A stretch of DNA of 64,000 nt from Protopterus annectens (taxonomy: Eukaryota; Chordata; Ceratodontiformes; Protopteridae), in assembly GCF_019279795.1 (NCBI RefSeq), contig NC_056725.1, forward strand, positions 1,072,329,413 to 1,072,393,412, in the 5' to 3' direction. Shown one piece after another: positions 23,217 through 33,543 of the stretch. The number at the start of each line of letters is the position of its first letter. The first letter of the stretch is position 1. The position numbers and the translations under genes are program-made. Below the pieces are notes generated by a model. That model saw only the letters and a program-made list of their open reading frames with translations, made no database searches and was not told the DNA's origin.

Positions 23217-24150
23217 GGCACTATAGGGGTAGCAAGAGCCTTTGCCAATATCCAAAAGCCCAGGGGTGACAGGTGCAAGCCGTCCCTAGCGAAGCATCGT
23301 GGCTTGTCGAGCATATCATCCCAAGCTGACAGGCATTGGATCCCCTTTGAATGACACCAGTACTTAAGCCAATTGTTGAAATTGATCATCTTGTTTTCAT
23401 ATTGTGGCATCATTCTTGGTGAGTGTAAGATGCTACTCAAGGTCAGGGTCATACCAGCCTGGGCTACATGCTCAGAGAGCTCCTTTATGTCTCTTTTCAT
23501 GTAGTCCAGGGAGGTACGTCTCAGGTCATTCACACCAGCATGGACAATGACTGAGTCATATTTGTACTTGCCTTGGAGTGACCTGAGTGCTTGTGTTATG
23601 TGGTGGATCCTAGCGCCCGACAGGCTGCTCACCGTGACCCTCTCCTTGTTCAGCCTGGTGAGCGGGATGTCAGTGTGCCTGATGATAGAGTCACCTATTA
23701 CAAGTGTATCAGGTGTGTTGTTTAGTGTTAAGGGCTGTGACTGTTCGGCACACTGGCTTTGTGAGATATGTGTTGCACGTGTTTTGTTTTGGGGTAGCGG
23801 TTGCTTGGGTGTCTGCTTTGGAGGTCTCTGCTGCTTAGGCAGATCTTTATTTAGAGCCTCTGAGTATGTTTTTGTGTGATTATGTGTTTGGTTTGCTGTC
23901 GTGGTAGGTCTATGCGAGACTGGAATTGTAGTGAGTGTGGTTTTCTTCTCCTCCTGACTGGTTATGCCAGTACTGAGTTGAGAGAGCTTAGCCTCCAGTT
24001 TGGCTATATGGTTGCATCTCTCACATGTGTTGGAATTTGTTGGGAGGAGGAGAGGGTTGTCTGTGTACATGAGGCAGTTGTAACATTACCTCAAGATTCC
24101 CAGATTCACCAGCTGGACCGGAGAGGAGATTGACAACTGACCTTTGGACA
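23177..24150 (-). pseudogene. CR1 copy 1 ORF1 with SGNH/GDSL-type esterase domain
   Basis: Homologous to the ORF1 of copy 2. The ATG at about 24150 corresponds to the copy 2 start, but a TAA replaces the Q codon in the RQCYNC stretch of copy 2, so the open part begins at 24070. N-terminal CYNC and CERC pairs suggest a zinc-binding motif. The linker is Pro/Thr/Lys-rich. The esterase blocks are LVIGDSIIRH (GDS nucleophile motif), HAGVNDLRR (GxND) and DGLHLSPLG (the D-x-x-H end block). CR1 ORF1 esterases have been described before; their role in transposition is not settled. Confidence 0.85.
23210..23216 (-). promoter_or_regulatory. Candidate -1 ribosomal frameshift site, CR1 copy 1
   Basis: The minus strand reads CCT TTT TTA GGC in the ORF1 frame, giving the heptamer T TTT TTA in exact X-XXY-YYZ phase. 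ORF2 is in the -1 frame and open from this point. No clear downstream stem or pseudoknot was found by eye. Confidence 0.55.
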
Positions 24151-24466
24151 TGCTAGAATAATATTGGGAATTCCTTAATAATTGAAAACAAGGGCCAGTG
24201 GAGAGTGAGGGTGTAGTGCTTTTAATTTTTAGTGCTGACTTATATAATTGCTTTAGTGAGCAAGTGCCAGGTAACTTAAGTGCAATGTGTTACAGGTAAC
24301 TTAAATGCAAAAACGGCAAACAGCAACTTTCTTTCAAGTGAAACAAGGAAATAAGTACAGTAAGCAATGCAGATATCACTAGTGATCCACAGAAGCTCTG
24401 AGAAGCCGTGTATTAGGTGGAATTAGCGTTCCAGGGAAATAACAAGCAAACAAACAACAAGCATAT

Positions 24467-25362
24467 AAACAAAGCTAGATTCAGCAGGCCTGGATCTAGT
24501 CTATGCTACAGCAAACAAGGTGTACCAATTTCAGTAAGATACAGTTCAGATATTCAGGCACTATAAACCTTTAACCAGAAATTCCCAGCTCAGAAGGGTT
24601 TCTCCCACAAGAGTGTAGACCACGAACCTTCTTAATGTAAAATAACTGGCCTGAAGCCCAAGTGCTTAAACCAGAACTAATACACTTTAAGAATAACAGA
24701 CACTGGGCTCTCAATCAGCAGTTCCCAACTTAGAAGGATGAAAGCTACCTGTCCTGCCACCACAGTGCATGCCACAAAACTTCCTAATGTAAAACAACTG
24801 GTCTGAAGCCCAAGTGCTTAATCCAAAAGACTTAGAATGATAGCTACACTGTAATCAAATTACTACCAAGCAGTAATAAATACAATTGAATACTTTAGAG
24901 AATGCCTGGATTAGTGCTCAAGTTACACAAACAAAGCTAGATCCAGCAGGCCCGAATCCAGTCTATGCCACAGCAAACAAGGCGCACCAACTTCAGTAAG
25001 AAGAAGTTCAGATATGCATGCACTATAAGCCTTTAACCAGAAATTCCCAGCTCAGAAGGGCAGAGTCCAGCCTCTCCTCCCACAAGAGTTCAGACCACGA
25101 ACCCTCTTAATGTAAAATAACTGGCCTGAAAGCCCAAGTGCTTAAACCAGAATTAATACACTTTTAGAATAACAGACACTGAGCCCTCAATCAGCTGTTC
25201 CCAACCTAGAAGGATGTAAGCTACCTGTTCTGCCACTACAGTGCAGACCACAAACCCTCTCAGTGCAAAACAACTGGTCCGAAGCCCAAGTGTTTAAACC
25301 AAAAGGCTTAGAATGAGTTACACCAAGCAGTAATAAATACAATTGAGTACTTTTAAGATGAT
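24467..25362 (-). repeat. Two tandem ~460-bp units in the CR1 copy 1 5' UTR
   Basis: The phrase aaacaaagctagat starts units at 24467 and 24929 (period 462 bp). Shared phrases follow in the same order, such as ccagaaattcccagctcag, ctggcctgaa and tacaattga. Each unit holds two diverged sub-repeats marked by gcccaagtgctta, about 150 bp apart. The units differ by several per cent plus indels. They lie upstream of ORF1 of the minus copy, so they are most likely part of its 5' UTR. Confidence 0.8.
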
Positions 25363-25699
25363 GCAAAAGTAAAATAAAGTAGGTAGAAACACAAGCACAG
25401 TAAAAGCAGATGATTTTTTTTTTTTTTCTGAACAAGTGCTGAGATCAAAGAAACAGATTTGAGTGCTGAAACTAGAAAACTGGCTAGTTATAAGAAAAAA
25501 AAACTAAGTTAGAAGGCTTCCCTCCAACACAGAAGGGCTTGGGGGCTCAGAAGCCTACAAATAGTCTATACCACTTAACAGGAAAGGCAGGAAACAAGCT
25601 TAATTTTTTTTTTCCCAGATGCTCTCTTTGTACACAGTAGGAGTGCCTGAAATCAGAATATGATCTCACTGCACTCACTGCACTTATTATAAGCCTAGC
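25363..25699. other. Junction between the two CR1 5' ends
   Basis: It contains T-runs (about 25409-25429 and 25604-25614) and no frame of interest. The point where copy 1 ends and copy 2 begins could not be fixed. Confidence 0.5.
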
Positions 25700-25824
25700 A
25701 CTTGTTCTCAAAATCTCTCTTCTAAGTAAGCACTCGCTAACTAAAGTAAGCACTACATCCACCTACCTTCCCTGGGAGTACCCACTTCCCTTAAAGGCAC
25801 AGCACTCCCTTATAATATTCTAGC

Positions 25825-26799
25825 ATGCCGAGTGGTAGATTGCTGGCATCCTCTCCGGTTCAGCTGGTTAATCTGGGAATCTTGAGACAATGCTACAATT
25901 GTCTCATGTACACAGACAACCCTCTCCTCCTCCCAACAAACACAAATACATGTGAGAGATGCAACTATATAGCCAAACGGGATGCTGAACTCTCTCAACT
26001 CAGGACTGGCAAGACCAGACAGGAGGAGAAGGTAACCACACACACACCAAACCCAGTCCCACATAGACCTACCACAACTGCAAACCAAACACATAAAAAC
26101 ACAAAGACATACTGGGAGGCTCTAACAATAAACTTACCAAAACAACAAAGGCCCCCGAAGCAGACACCCAAAAATCCACCACCTCAAAACATAACACATG
26201 CATCACATACTTCAATAAAACAGTGTGTCAAACAATCACAGCCCTTAAGGCCAAACACCATGCCTGATACACTAGTAATAGGTGTCTCTATAGTCAGACA
26301 CACTGACATTCTGCTTACCAGGCTGAACAAGGAGAGGGTAATGGTGAGCTGCTTATCGGGAGCTAGGATCCGCCACATAACACATGCACTCAGGTCACTC
26401 CAAAGCAAGTACAAATATGACTCCATCATTGTCCATGGCGGCATGAATGACCTGAGACGTACCTCCCTGGACTACATGAAAAGAGAAATAGAGGAGCTCT
26501 CTGATTATGTAGCCCAGGCTGGTATGACCCTGACCCTGAGCAGCATCTTGCCCTCACCAAGAATGATGCCACAATACAAAGACAAGATGACCAGCTTTAA
26601 TAATTGGCTCAAATACTGGTGTCATTCTAGGGGGATCCAATGTCTGTCTGCTTGGGATGACATGCTGGACAAGCCACGCTGCTTCGCAAGGGACGGCTTG
26701 CATCTGTCACCACTGGGCTTCCGGATATTGGCTAAGGTTCTTGTCTTCCCCATAGTGCCTTTTTTAGGCAAGGCTCAAAAGACAAACCCACCTCCTTAG
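25825..26799 (+). CDS. CR1 copy 2 ORF1: zinc-finger-like N-terminus plus SGNH esterase (324 aa, intact frame)
   Basis: Starts at ATG 25825, the same start as copy 1. Residues about 26-55 hold CYNC and CERC pairs, possibly a small zinc-binding unit. Residues about 70-140 are Lys/Thr/Pro-rich and low-complexity, typical of a nucleic-acid-binding linker. The esterase follows: LVIGVSIVRH, GGMNDLRRT and DGLHLSPLGF. The first block should read GDS; here it is GVS, while the serine and the downstream Asn and Asp/His blocks remain. This probably weakens hydrolase activity. Its last 14 codons overlap the ORF2 frame. The esterase-bearing ORF1 supports a CR1 assignment. No host promoter is evident. Confidence 0.85.
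   Translation: MPSGRLLASSPVQLVNLGILRQCYNCLMYTDNPLLLPTNTNTCERCNYIAKRDAELSQLRTGKTRQEEKVTTHTPNPVPHRPTTTANQTHKNTKTYWEALTINLPKQQRPPKQTPKNPPPQNITHASHTSIKQCVKQSQPLRPNTMPDTLVIGVSIVRHTDILLTRLNKERVMVSCLSGARIRHITHALRSLQSKYKYDSIIVHGGMNDLRRTSLDYMKREIEELSDYVAQAGMTLTLSSILPSPRMMPQYKDKMTSFNNWLKYWCHSRGIQCLSAWDDMLDKPRCFARDGLHLSPLGFRILAKVLVFPIVPFLGKAQKTNPPP
26760..26766 (+). promoter_or_regulatory. Candidate -1 ribosomal frameshift site, CR1 copy 2
   Basis: In the ORF1 frame the bases read CCT TTT TTA GGC, so T TTT TTA is in slippery phase, 33 bases before the ORF1 stop. After a -1 slip the next codon is AGG at 26766, and the frame stays open through the start of ORF2 (the MLLNARSLNLKM stretch). The same 12 bases are present in copy 1. 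Copy 3 has lost one T (about 49650). Confidence 0.6.
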
Positions 26800-29622
26800 A
26801 AAACAAAAATGGAAAAAAATTAAGGGTAATGCTGCTCAATGCCAGAAGTCTAAATCTCAAGATGCAGGCTCTCGAAGCACTCCTCAGTATGGAGGACATC
26901 GATGTCTGTGCAGTAACTGAAACCTGGTTCAAGGCTCCTGAGAGCAACCCAGCACTACCAGGCTATACCTTGTATCATGATTTTCGGCCCCAAAACTCGG
27001 GCCAAACCAAAAAGGGAGGGGGAGTGTCCATATTCATCAAGGACACCCACACCTCCAGGTTAGTGGCAACACATGAAGCATCAGAGACCATCCAGATGCA
27101 ACTAACCATAGGCAAAACTGCTATACAACTGGTAGCATGTTACAGACCACCCTCCCAATCTCAGGAACCCCACTCAGCCTTCCTGAAGACATTGGAGGAT
27201 ATGAATGTCTCACCAAACACCATCATATTGGGAGACTTCAACTAACATAGACTGGGTGCATTATTCTAGCCCAAACACCCTAGCCCAAAGGTTCCTGGAA
27301 TTCATAAATTCAAATGCAATGGAACAGCTAGTCACCTCTCCCACAAGGGGAGATAATATACTAGACCTGATCATCACAAACATGGGGACAAAGTGCCCCA
27401 CACCGGAAGTATACCCTTCACTAGTGAGATCTGACCACAAACTAATCACCCTGGATATACATATCCCACCTCCACCCCCAACACAAAAGACTACAGTGAA
27501 AAACTTCTCAAAAGCCGACTTTACACTTCTTAAAACTGAGATGGTATCCTTTAAGCCCACTGGGACAGTGGAAACCACATCCCACAATGCAGAATCCTTC
27601 ACAAATGCTTTCTACGGACATCTACAAGAATGCATGGATCATGCAATCCCAAATAAAACCAAGACCCTCTCCACCAAGGGCAGGCATCCTGTCTGGTGGA
27701 CCCCAGCCATAAACAAATTGTATAACAAAAGAAGGAAGCTACTGCACGACAGAGCAAAATCCCATAAAGAGAAGGCATCTCTGATCAGCAGTAGTAGAAA
27801 GCTACGTTCTCTCATAAAAACATCCAAGGCCAACTTTGAGAGAAAAATCACTATGGACACTAAAGATAACCACAAGGCCTTCTTCAGCTATGTTAGAAAC
27901 CTGGGTGGAAACCCTCAGATATGTTCAGAGTTAGTTCACAATGACAAAAAATACACTGAACCCACAGATATTGCCAACATTCTGGCAGACAGGCTCAGTG
28001 CAAATTTCTCCCCTCCCTCACCCCCAAAAGAAGAAATACTTATCCCAGCTGAATGTAACCTCCCTGTCATCTCAGATGTCCAGGTGAGAACCGCCCTCAG
28101 CAAAGCTAAAAACACAGCATCAATGGGACCTGATGGTATCCCGGGTTGCGTGCTACATGAACTCCGAGAGGAGCTAAACCCGCACATAAAAATGCTATTT
28201 AACCTTAGCCTTACTACAGGATATGTACCTGAAAACTGGTGTACAGCAACAGTAGTCCCCCTCCACAAAGGAGGCACCTCTACTGACCCTGGTAACTACC
28301 GCCCCATAAGCTTAACCAGCCTGGTCTGCAAAGCTATAGAAAGAATCATTATGGAACTAATAAACAGAGACATTGGGGACGTACAGACACTTGATCCCAC
28401 CCAGTTCGGCTTTGTAAAAGGCAGATCCTGCCTTTTAAACCTGGTTGACTTTTTTGAAACAGTCACTAGAGCCATTGACGAGGGCAAAACAGTCCATACA
28501 GCCTACCTGGACTTGGCTAAAGCTTTCGACACAATACCCCACTCTGGCATCATAGACAAGCTCAACAACTTAAATGTAAATCCATATGTCACAAGATGGG
28601 TGGCAAACTGGCTAAAGGATAGAACCCATAAAGTCAAAATCGCTGGAGCCATGCAAGACTCAAAGCCAGTGACAAGTGGTGTCCCACAGGGCTCTGTCCT
28701 GGGACCCCTCTTGTTCGGCATTTATTTCTCAGATGTGAAAGCAAACATGGGAGGGTTGTGGCTGACAAAGTTTGCAGATGACTGCAAACTAGGCACCATA
28801 GTCGATACACCAGCTGACACATACATCCTACAGAAAGGCCTCACTGAAACGGACAACTGGTGCCGGAGTCATGGCCTTAAACTAAATGCCAAAAAATGTA
28901 TAGTCATCCCCTTTGGGAAAAACAAAGTGCCCACAAATTATCACATAGGTGGTAACCCACTGAGTACGGAAAAAGTAATCAGAGACCTGGGGACCCAAGT
29001 CGATAGTGACCTCTCATTTGACACCCACGTTGCCAAAGTGGTTAGAAAGACTTTCTACCTTGCCCACCTTATCATGAAGGGATTCACATCCAGATCAAAG
29101 GAGGTCATTGTGCCCCTGTACTCCTCCCTTATCAGGCCCATGATTGAGTACAATGCCCCATTTGGTATGTACCTCACCCGGCACTTGCAACAGCTAGAGA
29201 GAGCCCAAAAGTACCTCACCAAGAGGATCAAGGGTCTCCAACATATGTCATATGCTGCCAGACTAAAGAAACTCCAACTCTATTCAGTAGCATACCGCCT
29301 ACTCAGAGGTGATCTGTGCTTGACGTACAAGGCCATGTCTAATCAGGAATTGATGGACATGCTCCACCTCAAAAAATCAAAATCCATCAGAACCAAGAGA
29401 GCTAAAGATTTGAACCTCAGCACAAATATGAATAGGACATGCTGGAGGGTCAGAATCATAACTCAGAGGCTTCCCATACTCTGGAACAGAATCCCAGTTC
29501 ATGTTAGGCAGAGCCCCTCACTGACTCTCTTCAAGAGAAATCTTGACGAGTGGACGGGAGATCTTAGGTTTACCCCAGGGGTCATCTCTGTGTCACTACT
29601 AGACAGAGGCACAGTATTCTAA
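26766..29622 (+). pseudogene. CR1 copy 2 ORF2 (endonuclease-reverse transcriptase), one frameshift
   Basis: The -1 frame from 26766 runs to a stop at about 27243-27245, where the codons after ILGDFN are lost. Relative to copy 1, four bases are missing (about 27243). The rest (27205-29622, 805 codons in the new frame) is uninterrupted. Landmarks are TETWFKAPES, GGGVSIFIKD, VRSDHKLITLD (endonuclease), VVPLHKGG, NYRPISLTSLVCKAIER, AYLDLAKAFDTI (residues 433-444), SGVPQGSVLGPLLF (491-504) and FADD (523-526), ending LLDRGTVF. The enzyme would nick the target and copy element RNA there. All catalytic blocks seen are present. Confidence 0.9.
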
Positions 29623-29735
29623 ATCTATTATGTACACTTTTGTACCATTACATGGGGTGGCGAAAGCCACATCACTATGGCTAGGCTTATAAATACCCCA
29701 GGGCAGATAGCCTAGTACCAAACTATGAAACTATG

Positions 29736-30309
29736 TGTGTATACATAATTTGGTGAATAGCTATTTCATCCAAAATTTGTCCTTTGCCCTATAACAGCTC
29801 AATGCAGATAGAGGCTACTGCTTCACTACAACTTTGAACAGGATGAAGGAGTACTGAAAGATAAATGAATGAATGGATAAAAGAATGAATGAACAAACGT
29901 ATGTTACATCAGAAAGAACATAAAACATTGTTAACCTTGCTTTATGCAATTTTATTGATTTTATGTTTAATGATCTTTCCAGAATTTCCAGTCTTTAAGT
30001 CTGTATTAATTGGGACATATGCTGTATTGTAGTCCAAGTTTTAAGCTCTTCTGCCTGTAATGTTTACTCATTATTTGAAATAGTAATCCATCCCAGTCTG
30101 TTTTCATGAGACAAACACCAAAGTCATATTCACAGTACTTTGAACTCAGGAAGAAAATGTAGAGAAGTCAGGGGTAATACATATAAAGAAGTATAGATTT
30201 TGATGCATGTTGATGTTGAACCAGTAATAAAGGACAAGGAAGAAAAATAAATTCTCTAACATGAAATATATTCTGAGCTGTATGCCTTTCTCTCTCTCTC
30301 TCTATCTCT
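29736..30309. other. Unclassified spacer
   Basis: AT-rich. A few loosely tandem gaatgaatg-like words at about 29868-29895. No gene or element seen. Confidence 0.5.
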
Positions 30310-30314
30310 TTATA

Positions 30315-30388
<74 letters not shown>

Positions 30389-30389
30389 T

Positions 30390-30452
<63 letters not shown>
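30310..30452. repeat. Compound TA and CA microsatellite
   Basis: About 28 TA units (30310-30367) followed directly by about 40 CA units (30368-30452) with one atgc interruption. Preceded by a short CT run. Open frames across it are artefacts. Confidence 0.95.
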
Positions 30453-30453
<1 letters not shown>

Positions 30454-33400
30454 GCGTGCGCACACACTCAAACATGAGTATCTGTGTCATTTGCTCAGGA
30501 AACTATTAGGAACTATCGCCTTCAGTTACATTACATTTTGAGCTGACATTTTATTGATTGTATTCATTGCCAGCATAATACTTAATCTGTCAGCAGTATA
30601 AAACTCAAATGATTCTTTGTCTATGTGTATGTCAGATTTCTGGTCTTTTCTTCTATCCTTCAGTTGGCCTATCCATGCATTGCCTAAGTATGTGAATTAA
30701 AGCTCAGAGGATCTAAGTGATTTTAAATCTGGGGACACTTTTTTCCTACAATGTGTCAGGCAGGGATAAATGTGATTTATACCACACCATAAACACAGAT
30801 AAAATAACCATTTTATGGATTGTCTGTCTAAACTGCAGACAATTTATTGTGGCTTTATTGGTTCTGGACTGATACTTAATAGACCATACAGAGTAATCCA
30901 GTAATATGTAACACTTTGTAGAAGATATTTTGTTGTGATAGCCTCTTGGGACCAATTCCTATACAGGTTTCCTAAAGTTTACATTAACTACATTGGTAGA
31001 AGGGCCAAGGGGATTAACTCAGGCGTGCTTGTCCACCCTGCAGAAAAGCACAAGAACTGTTTTCAGACTTTTGAAAAGATCCTACAGGTCGCTTTTGACA
31101 GAATCTCTGCATGTCTGATGAGAGCTGAGCATTAATGCATGACATTTTCTGAACCTTGCCTGTAGTCTTCTTATTCAAACTCCTTAAAGACCAACTTAAT
31201 TTTAAATAAACAACTGAGTCGCTGCAGCTGTAACGATGCCTTTTATTAAGCTTTACAGAATACATTTGCCATGCAAGTTAGCATATTCAACTGCAATTAT
31301 AACTATATTATTAATGACATAGTCAACATTATTGTTCCAGTTAACTTTTTCTTCAATCATTAATATTGAAGATCTGTATTAACCATTGATACAAATTAGC
31401 TAAGAGTATTGCTTACTAAATTAGTTATGTTATGGCACAACTCACATGCATTTGTCTTAATATGCATACTTAAAATGGCAGTCATTTTAAGTATTTGGAA
31501 CTGCACTGCCTACATTTGCTTCTATCAAAGCTGGTACATTTTTATTAATCTTTTATAGTATCACTCAAAGAAAAAGGCGCTGCTGTTCACATCCTAATCA
31601 CTCAGCTGTGGATTTAGAGATGGTTTCTCCTTTGTGGCTATTGCAGTGCAGTATAACTGAAACTGATGTGCGTCTAGTGAAGTATTATATCTTTCTTGTT
31701 ATCGAGTAACTGATATTTAATAAAAGCGCTGCAGTGCCCATCGCTGACCCCTTAAATAGATTGTGAGCTACTTCAGAATGACTTTTTAAATAATTGTTTC
31801 TTTTTCAGTTTTGCAAGAGCAGCACATAAAAAGTGTTCACTGTCAGTAAGAAAATGTTATTCTGGTAATAAATCAGTCAGGTTTCTTCTAAAAAGTTGAT
31901 AACCAATTATCTTTTTTCCTTACATGTTTGAAAGATACCTTGATAAACAAGAGCAATTTGAAAGATGCAAGATGCAGTATCTGAAAAGAGAATTGGTTAT
32001 TAACTTTATTTAGCTTGCATATTTTTTTATTATGAGTGTGTGTTATTGCTTTCATTTTACTATGAAAATGCAGCATCTAATGACTGCACATTTGGACTCA
32101 AAATCATATGAGAAAACTCACTCGTATAGTTTATTTAAAAGAAAAAATAAGAGTTGTGTATTTCAGAGAGAAGACACTACATTTTATGATAATAAAATTT
32201 GTCGAAGCTGCAGATTTTGTAATTATCCACTATGGTCCTGTTATAATGTATCTGTGGCCCAGCTGCTTCAGTTCATTTGATGATATACTACTTATTATGT
32301 ATATGCGTCAATATTACAGGTATCAGATGTACCACCATCATTATGAACCAACAATGCTGTAGTTCACAGATTACAATATTTGCTGGAGTCATGAACACCT
32401 ACACTTAGTGCTGCTAACGTGTACATTGCACACACAGTGTTAACTTATGTGGTATTCAATAAGCAGCCCTGCACTTCACGCCCATCTTCAAAATAAGGGT
32501 GAGTAGCATGATATGCTAATAAAGGCATATGCAGCTGCAGTATGTGCTATCTAAGCAATCCAATATGACGGAGCTATTCCGGGACATATAAAGTGAGTGT
32601 GTACACTCAGTGCTCCCCTTTGTCCTAAAATCCAATACTCTTTGGAATACAGCCAGAAAGACACTTAGAAAAAAAGATGCTAGAGGTTGCTTCTGCCATC
32701 ATTAACCTGTATGCACAACAGTCTTTAATTCAAAGTGCTGCTGCTGTGGCCAGACCTCGACCAAGTGTTCAGAATCATTCTTAAGCATAATAGTGATATA
32801 TCAAATAGAACACACAGATAAAAAAATAAAGTATTAAGTCAAGATTGAACTACCAACCCATCCATTTTTATAGTTATAATATTTACTGACATCATTATGG
32901 GTTTAGAGTGCTATTATAATCTGAAATTGCTCATAAACATCTATTATACTTGACTGAAAGTGTCGACTTAAGCAGTAAATCATGATAAATTGCAGGAAAA
33001 GCAGCATTTACCTATGGCTAGTATGGTTTGATCAGAAGGCTGAAGGCTCAATGACCAAACAAAGCCAGCCATGGCAAACTCTGTACTACTTACTACTTAA
33101 CATGGTTATTGCTGTTACATAAAGAAATAGCTTAAAAAGAAATGTCTTATTGCTATTATGTGATGTCACTGTATAAATGGACTTTCCTTTCCTTCCATCT
33201 TCTGCCACCAATGTGAATCTCCTGAGATGGTTTAGCAATGTGTTGGATATGCATCTGTCCAAGTATGTACATGTTGCCTGTACCTATTTTATTGCAGTTT
33301 CTGACACTTGAAGGAACAGACTCCTACAAGTGGAGTAAAAATGCTTCCAGCTCTTATCAGTGGCTTTTTAATAAACATATTTCTGGCTTTGGAGTACTGG

Positions 33401-33473
33401 TGTCCATTAGGGAGGATGGATGTTTGTTTAATACTACTAAGCTACTTTTGTTACACTACTATTCTCATCACTT
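30453..33473. other. Unique DNA, part of it CNE-like in texture
   Basis: No coding frame convinces. The segment at about 31150-32260 differs from its neighbours: it is rich in TAAT/ATTA-core words and lacks the tgcacac/gtacat words common elsewhere. It could be a conserved non-coding element, but this is an impression only. Confidence 0.4.
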
Positions 33474-33543
33474 ATTATTATTATTATGATTATTATTATG
33501 ATTATTATTATGATTATTATTATTGTTATTATTATCATTATTG
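33474..33543. repeat. ATT/ATG trinucleotide repeat
   Basis: Tandem TTA/ATT units with periodic G substitutions (attattattatg repeated three times). Confidence 0.9.

Larger units (their letters stand above)
20228..25400 (-). mobile_element. CR1-type LINE, copy 1 (two ORFs plus repeated 5' UTR)
   Basis: Minus-strand order: a repeated 5' UTR, ORF1 with a zinc-finger-like N-terminus and an SGNH esterase, ORF2 with endonuclease and reverse transcriptase, a short 3' UTR, and a terminus with three AACCTATG octamers (20228-20255). Tandem octamers at the 3' end and an esterase ORF1 are hallmarks of CR1. The copy is not 5'-truncated within the ORFs but carries several stops and shifts. Its 5' limit is uncertain. 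Confidence 0.9.
25700..29735 (+). mobile_element. CR1-type LINE, copy 2, almost intact coding region
   Basis: Plus-strand order is a short 5' UTR, ORF1 (25825-26799), overlapping ORF2 (to 29622), a 3' UTR with gtggcgaaagcc and taggcttata, and a terminus with AAACTATG octamers at about 29719-29734. The stretch just upstream of ORF1 resembles copy 1 (agcactacatcc; attctagcATG). Only one frame break, a 4-base deletion near 27243, was seen in the coding part. Confidence 0.9.

Noticed and set aside
30168..30509. Tyr-Ile / His-Thr open frames
   Set aside because: Translations of the TA and CA microsatellite.
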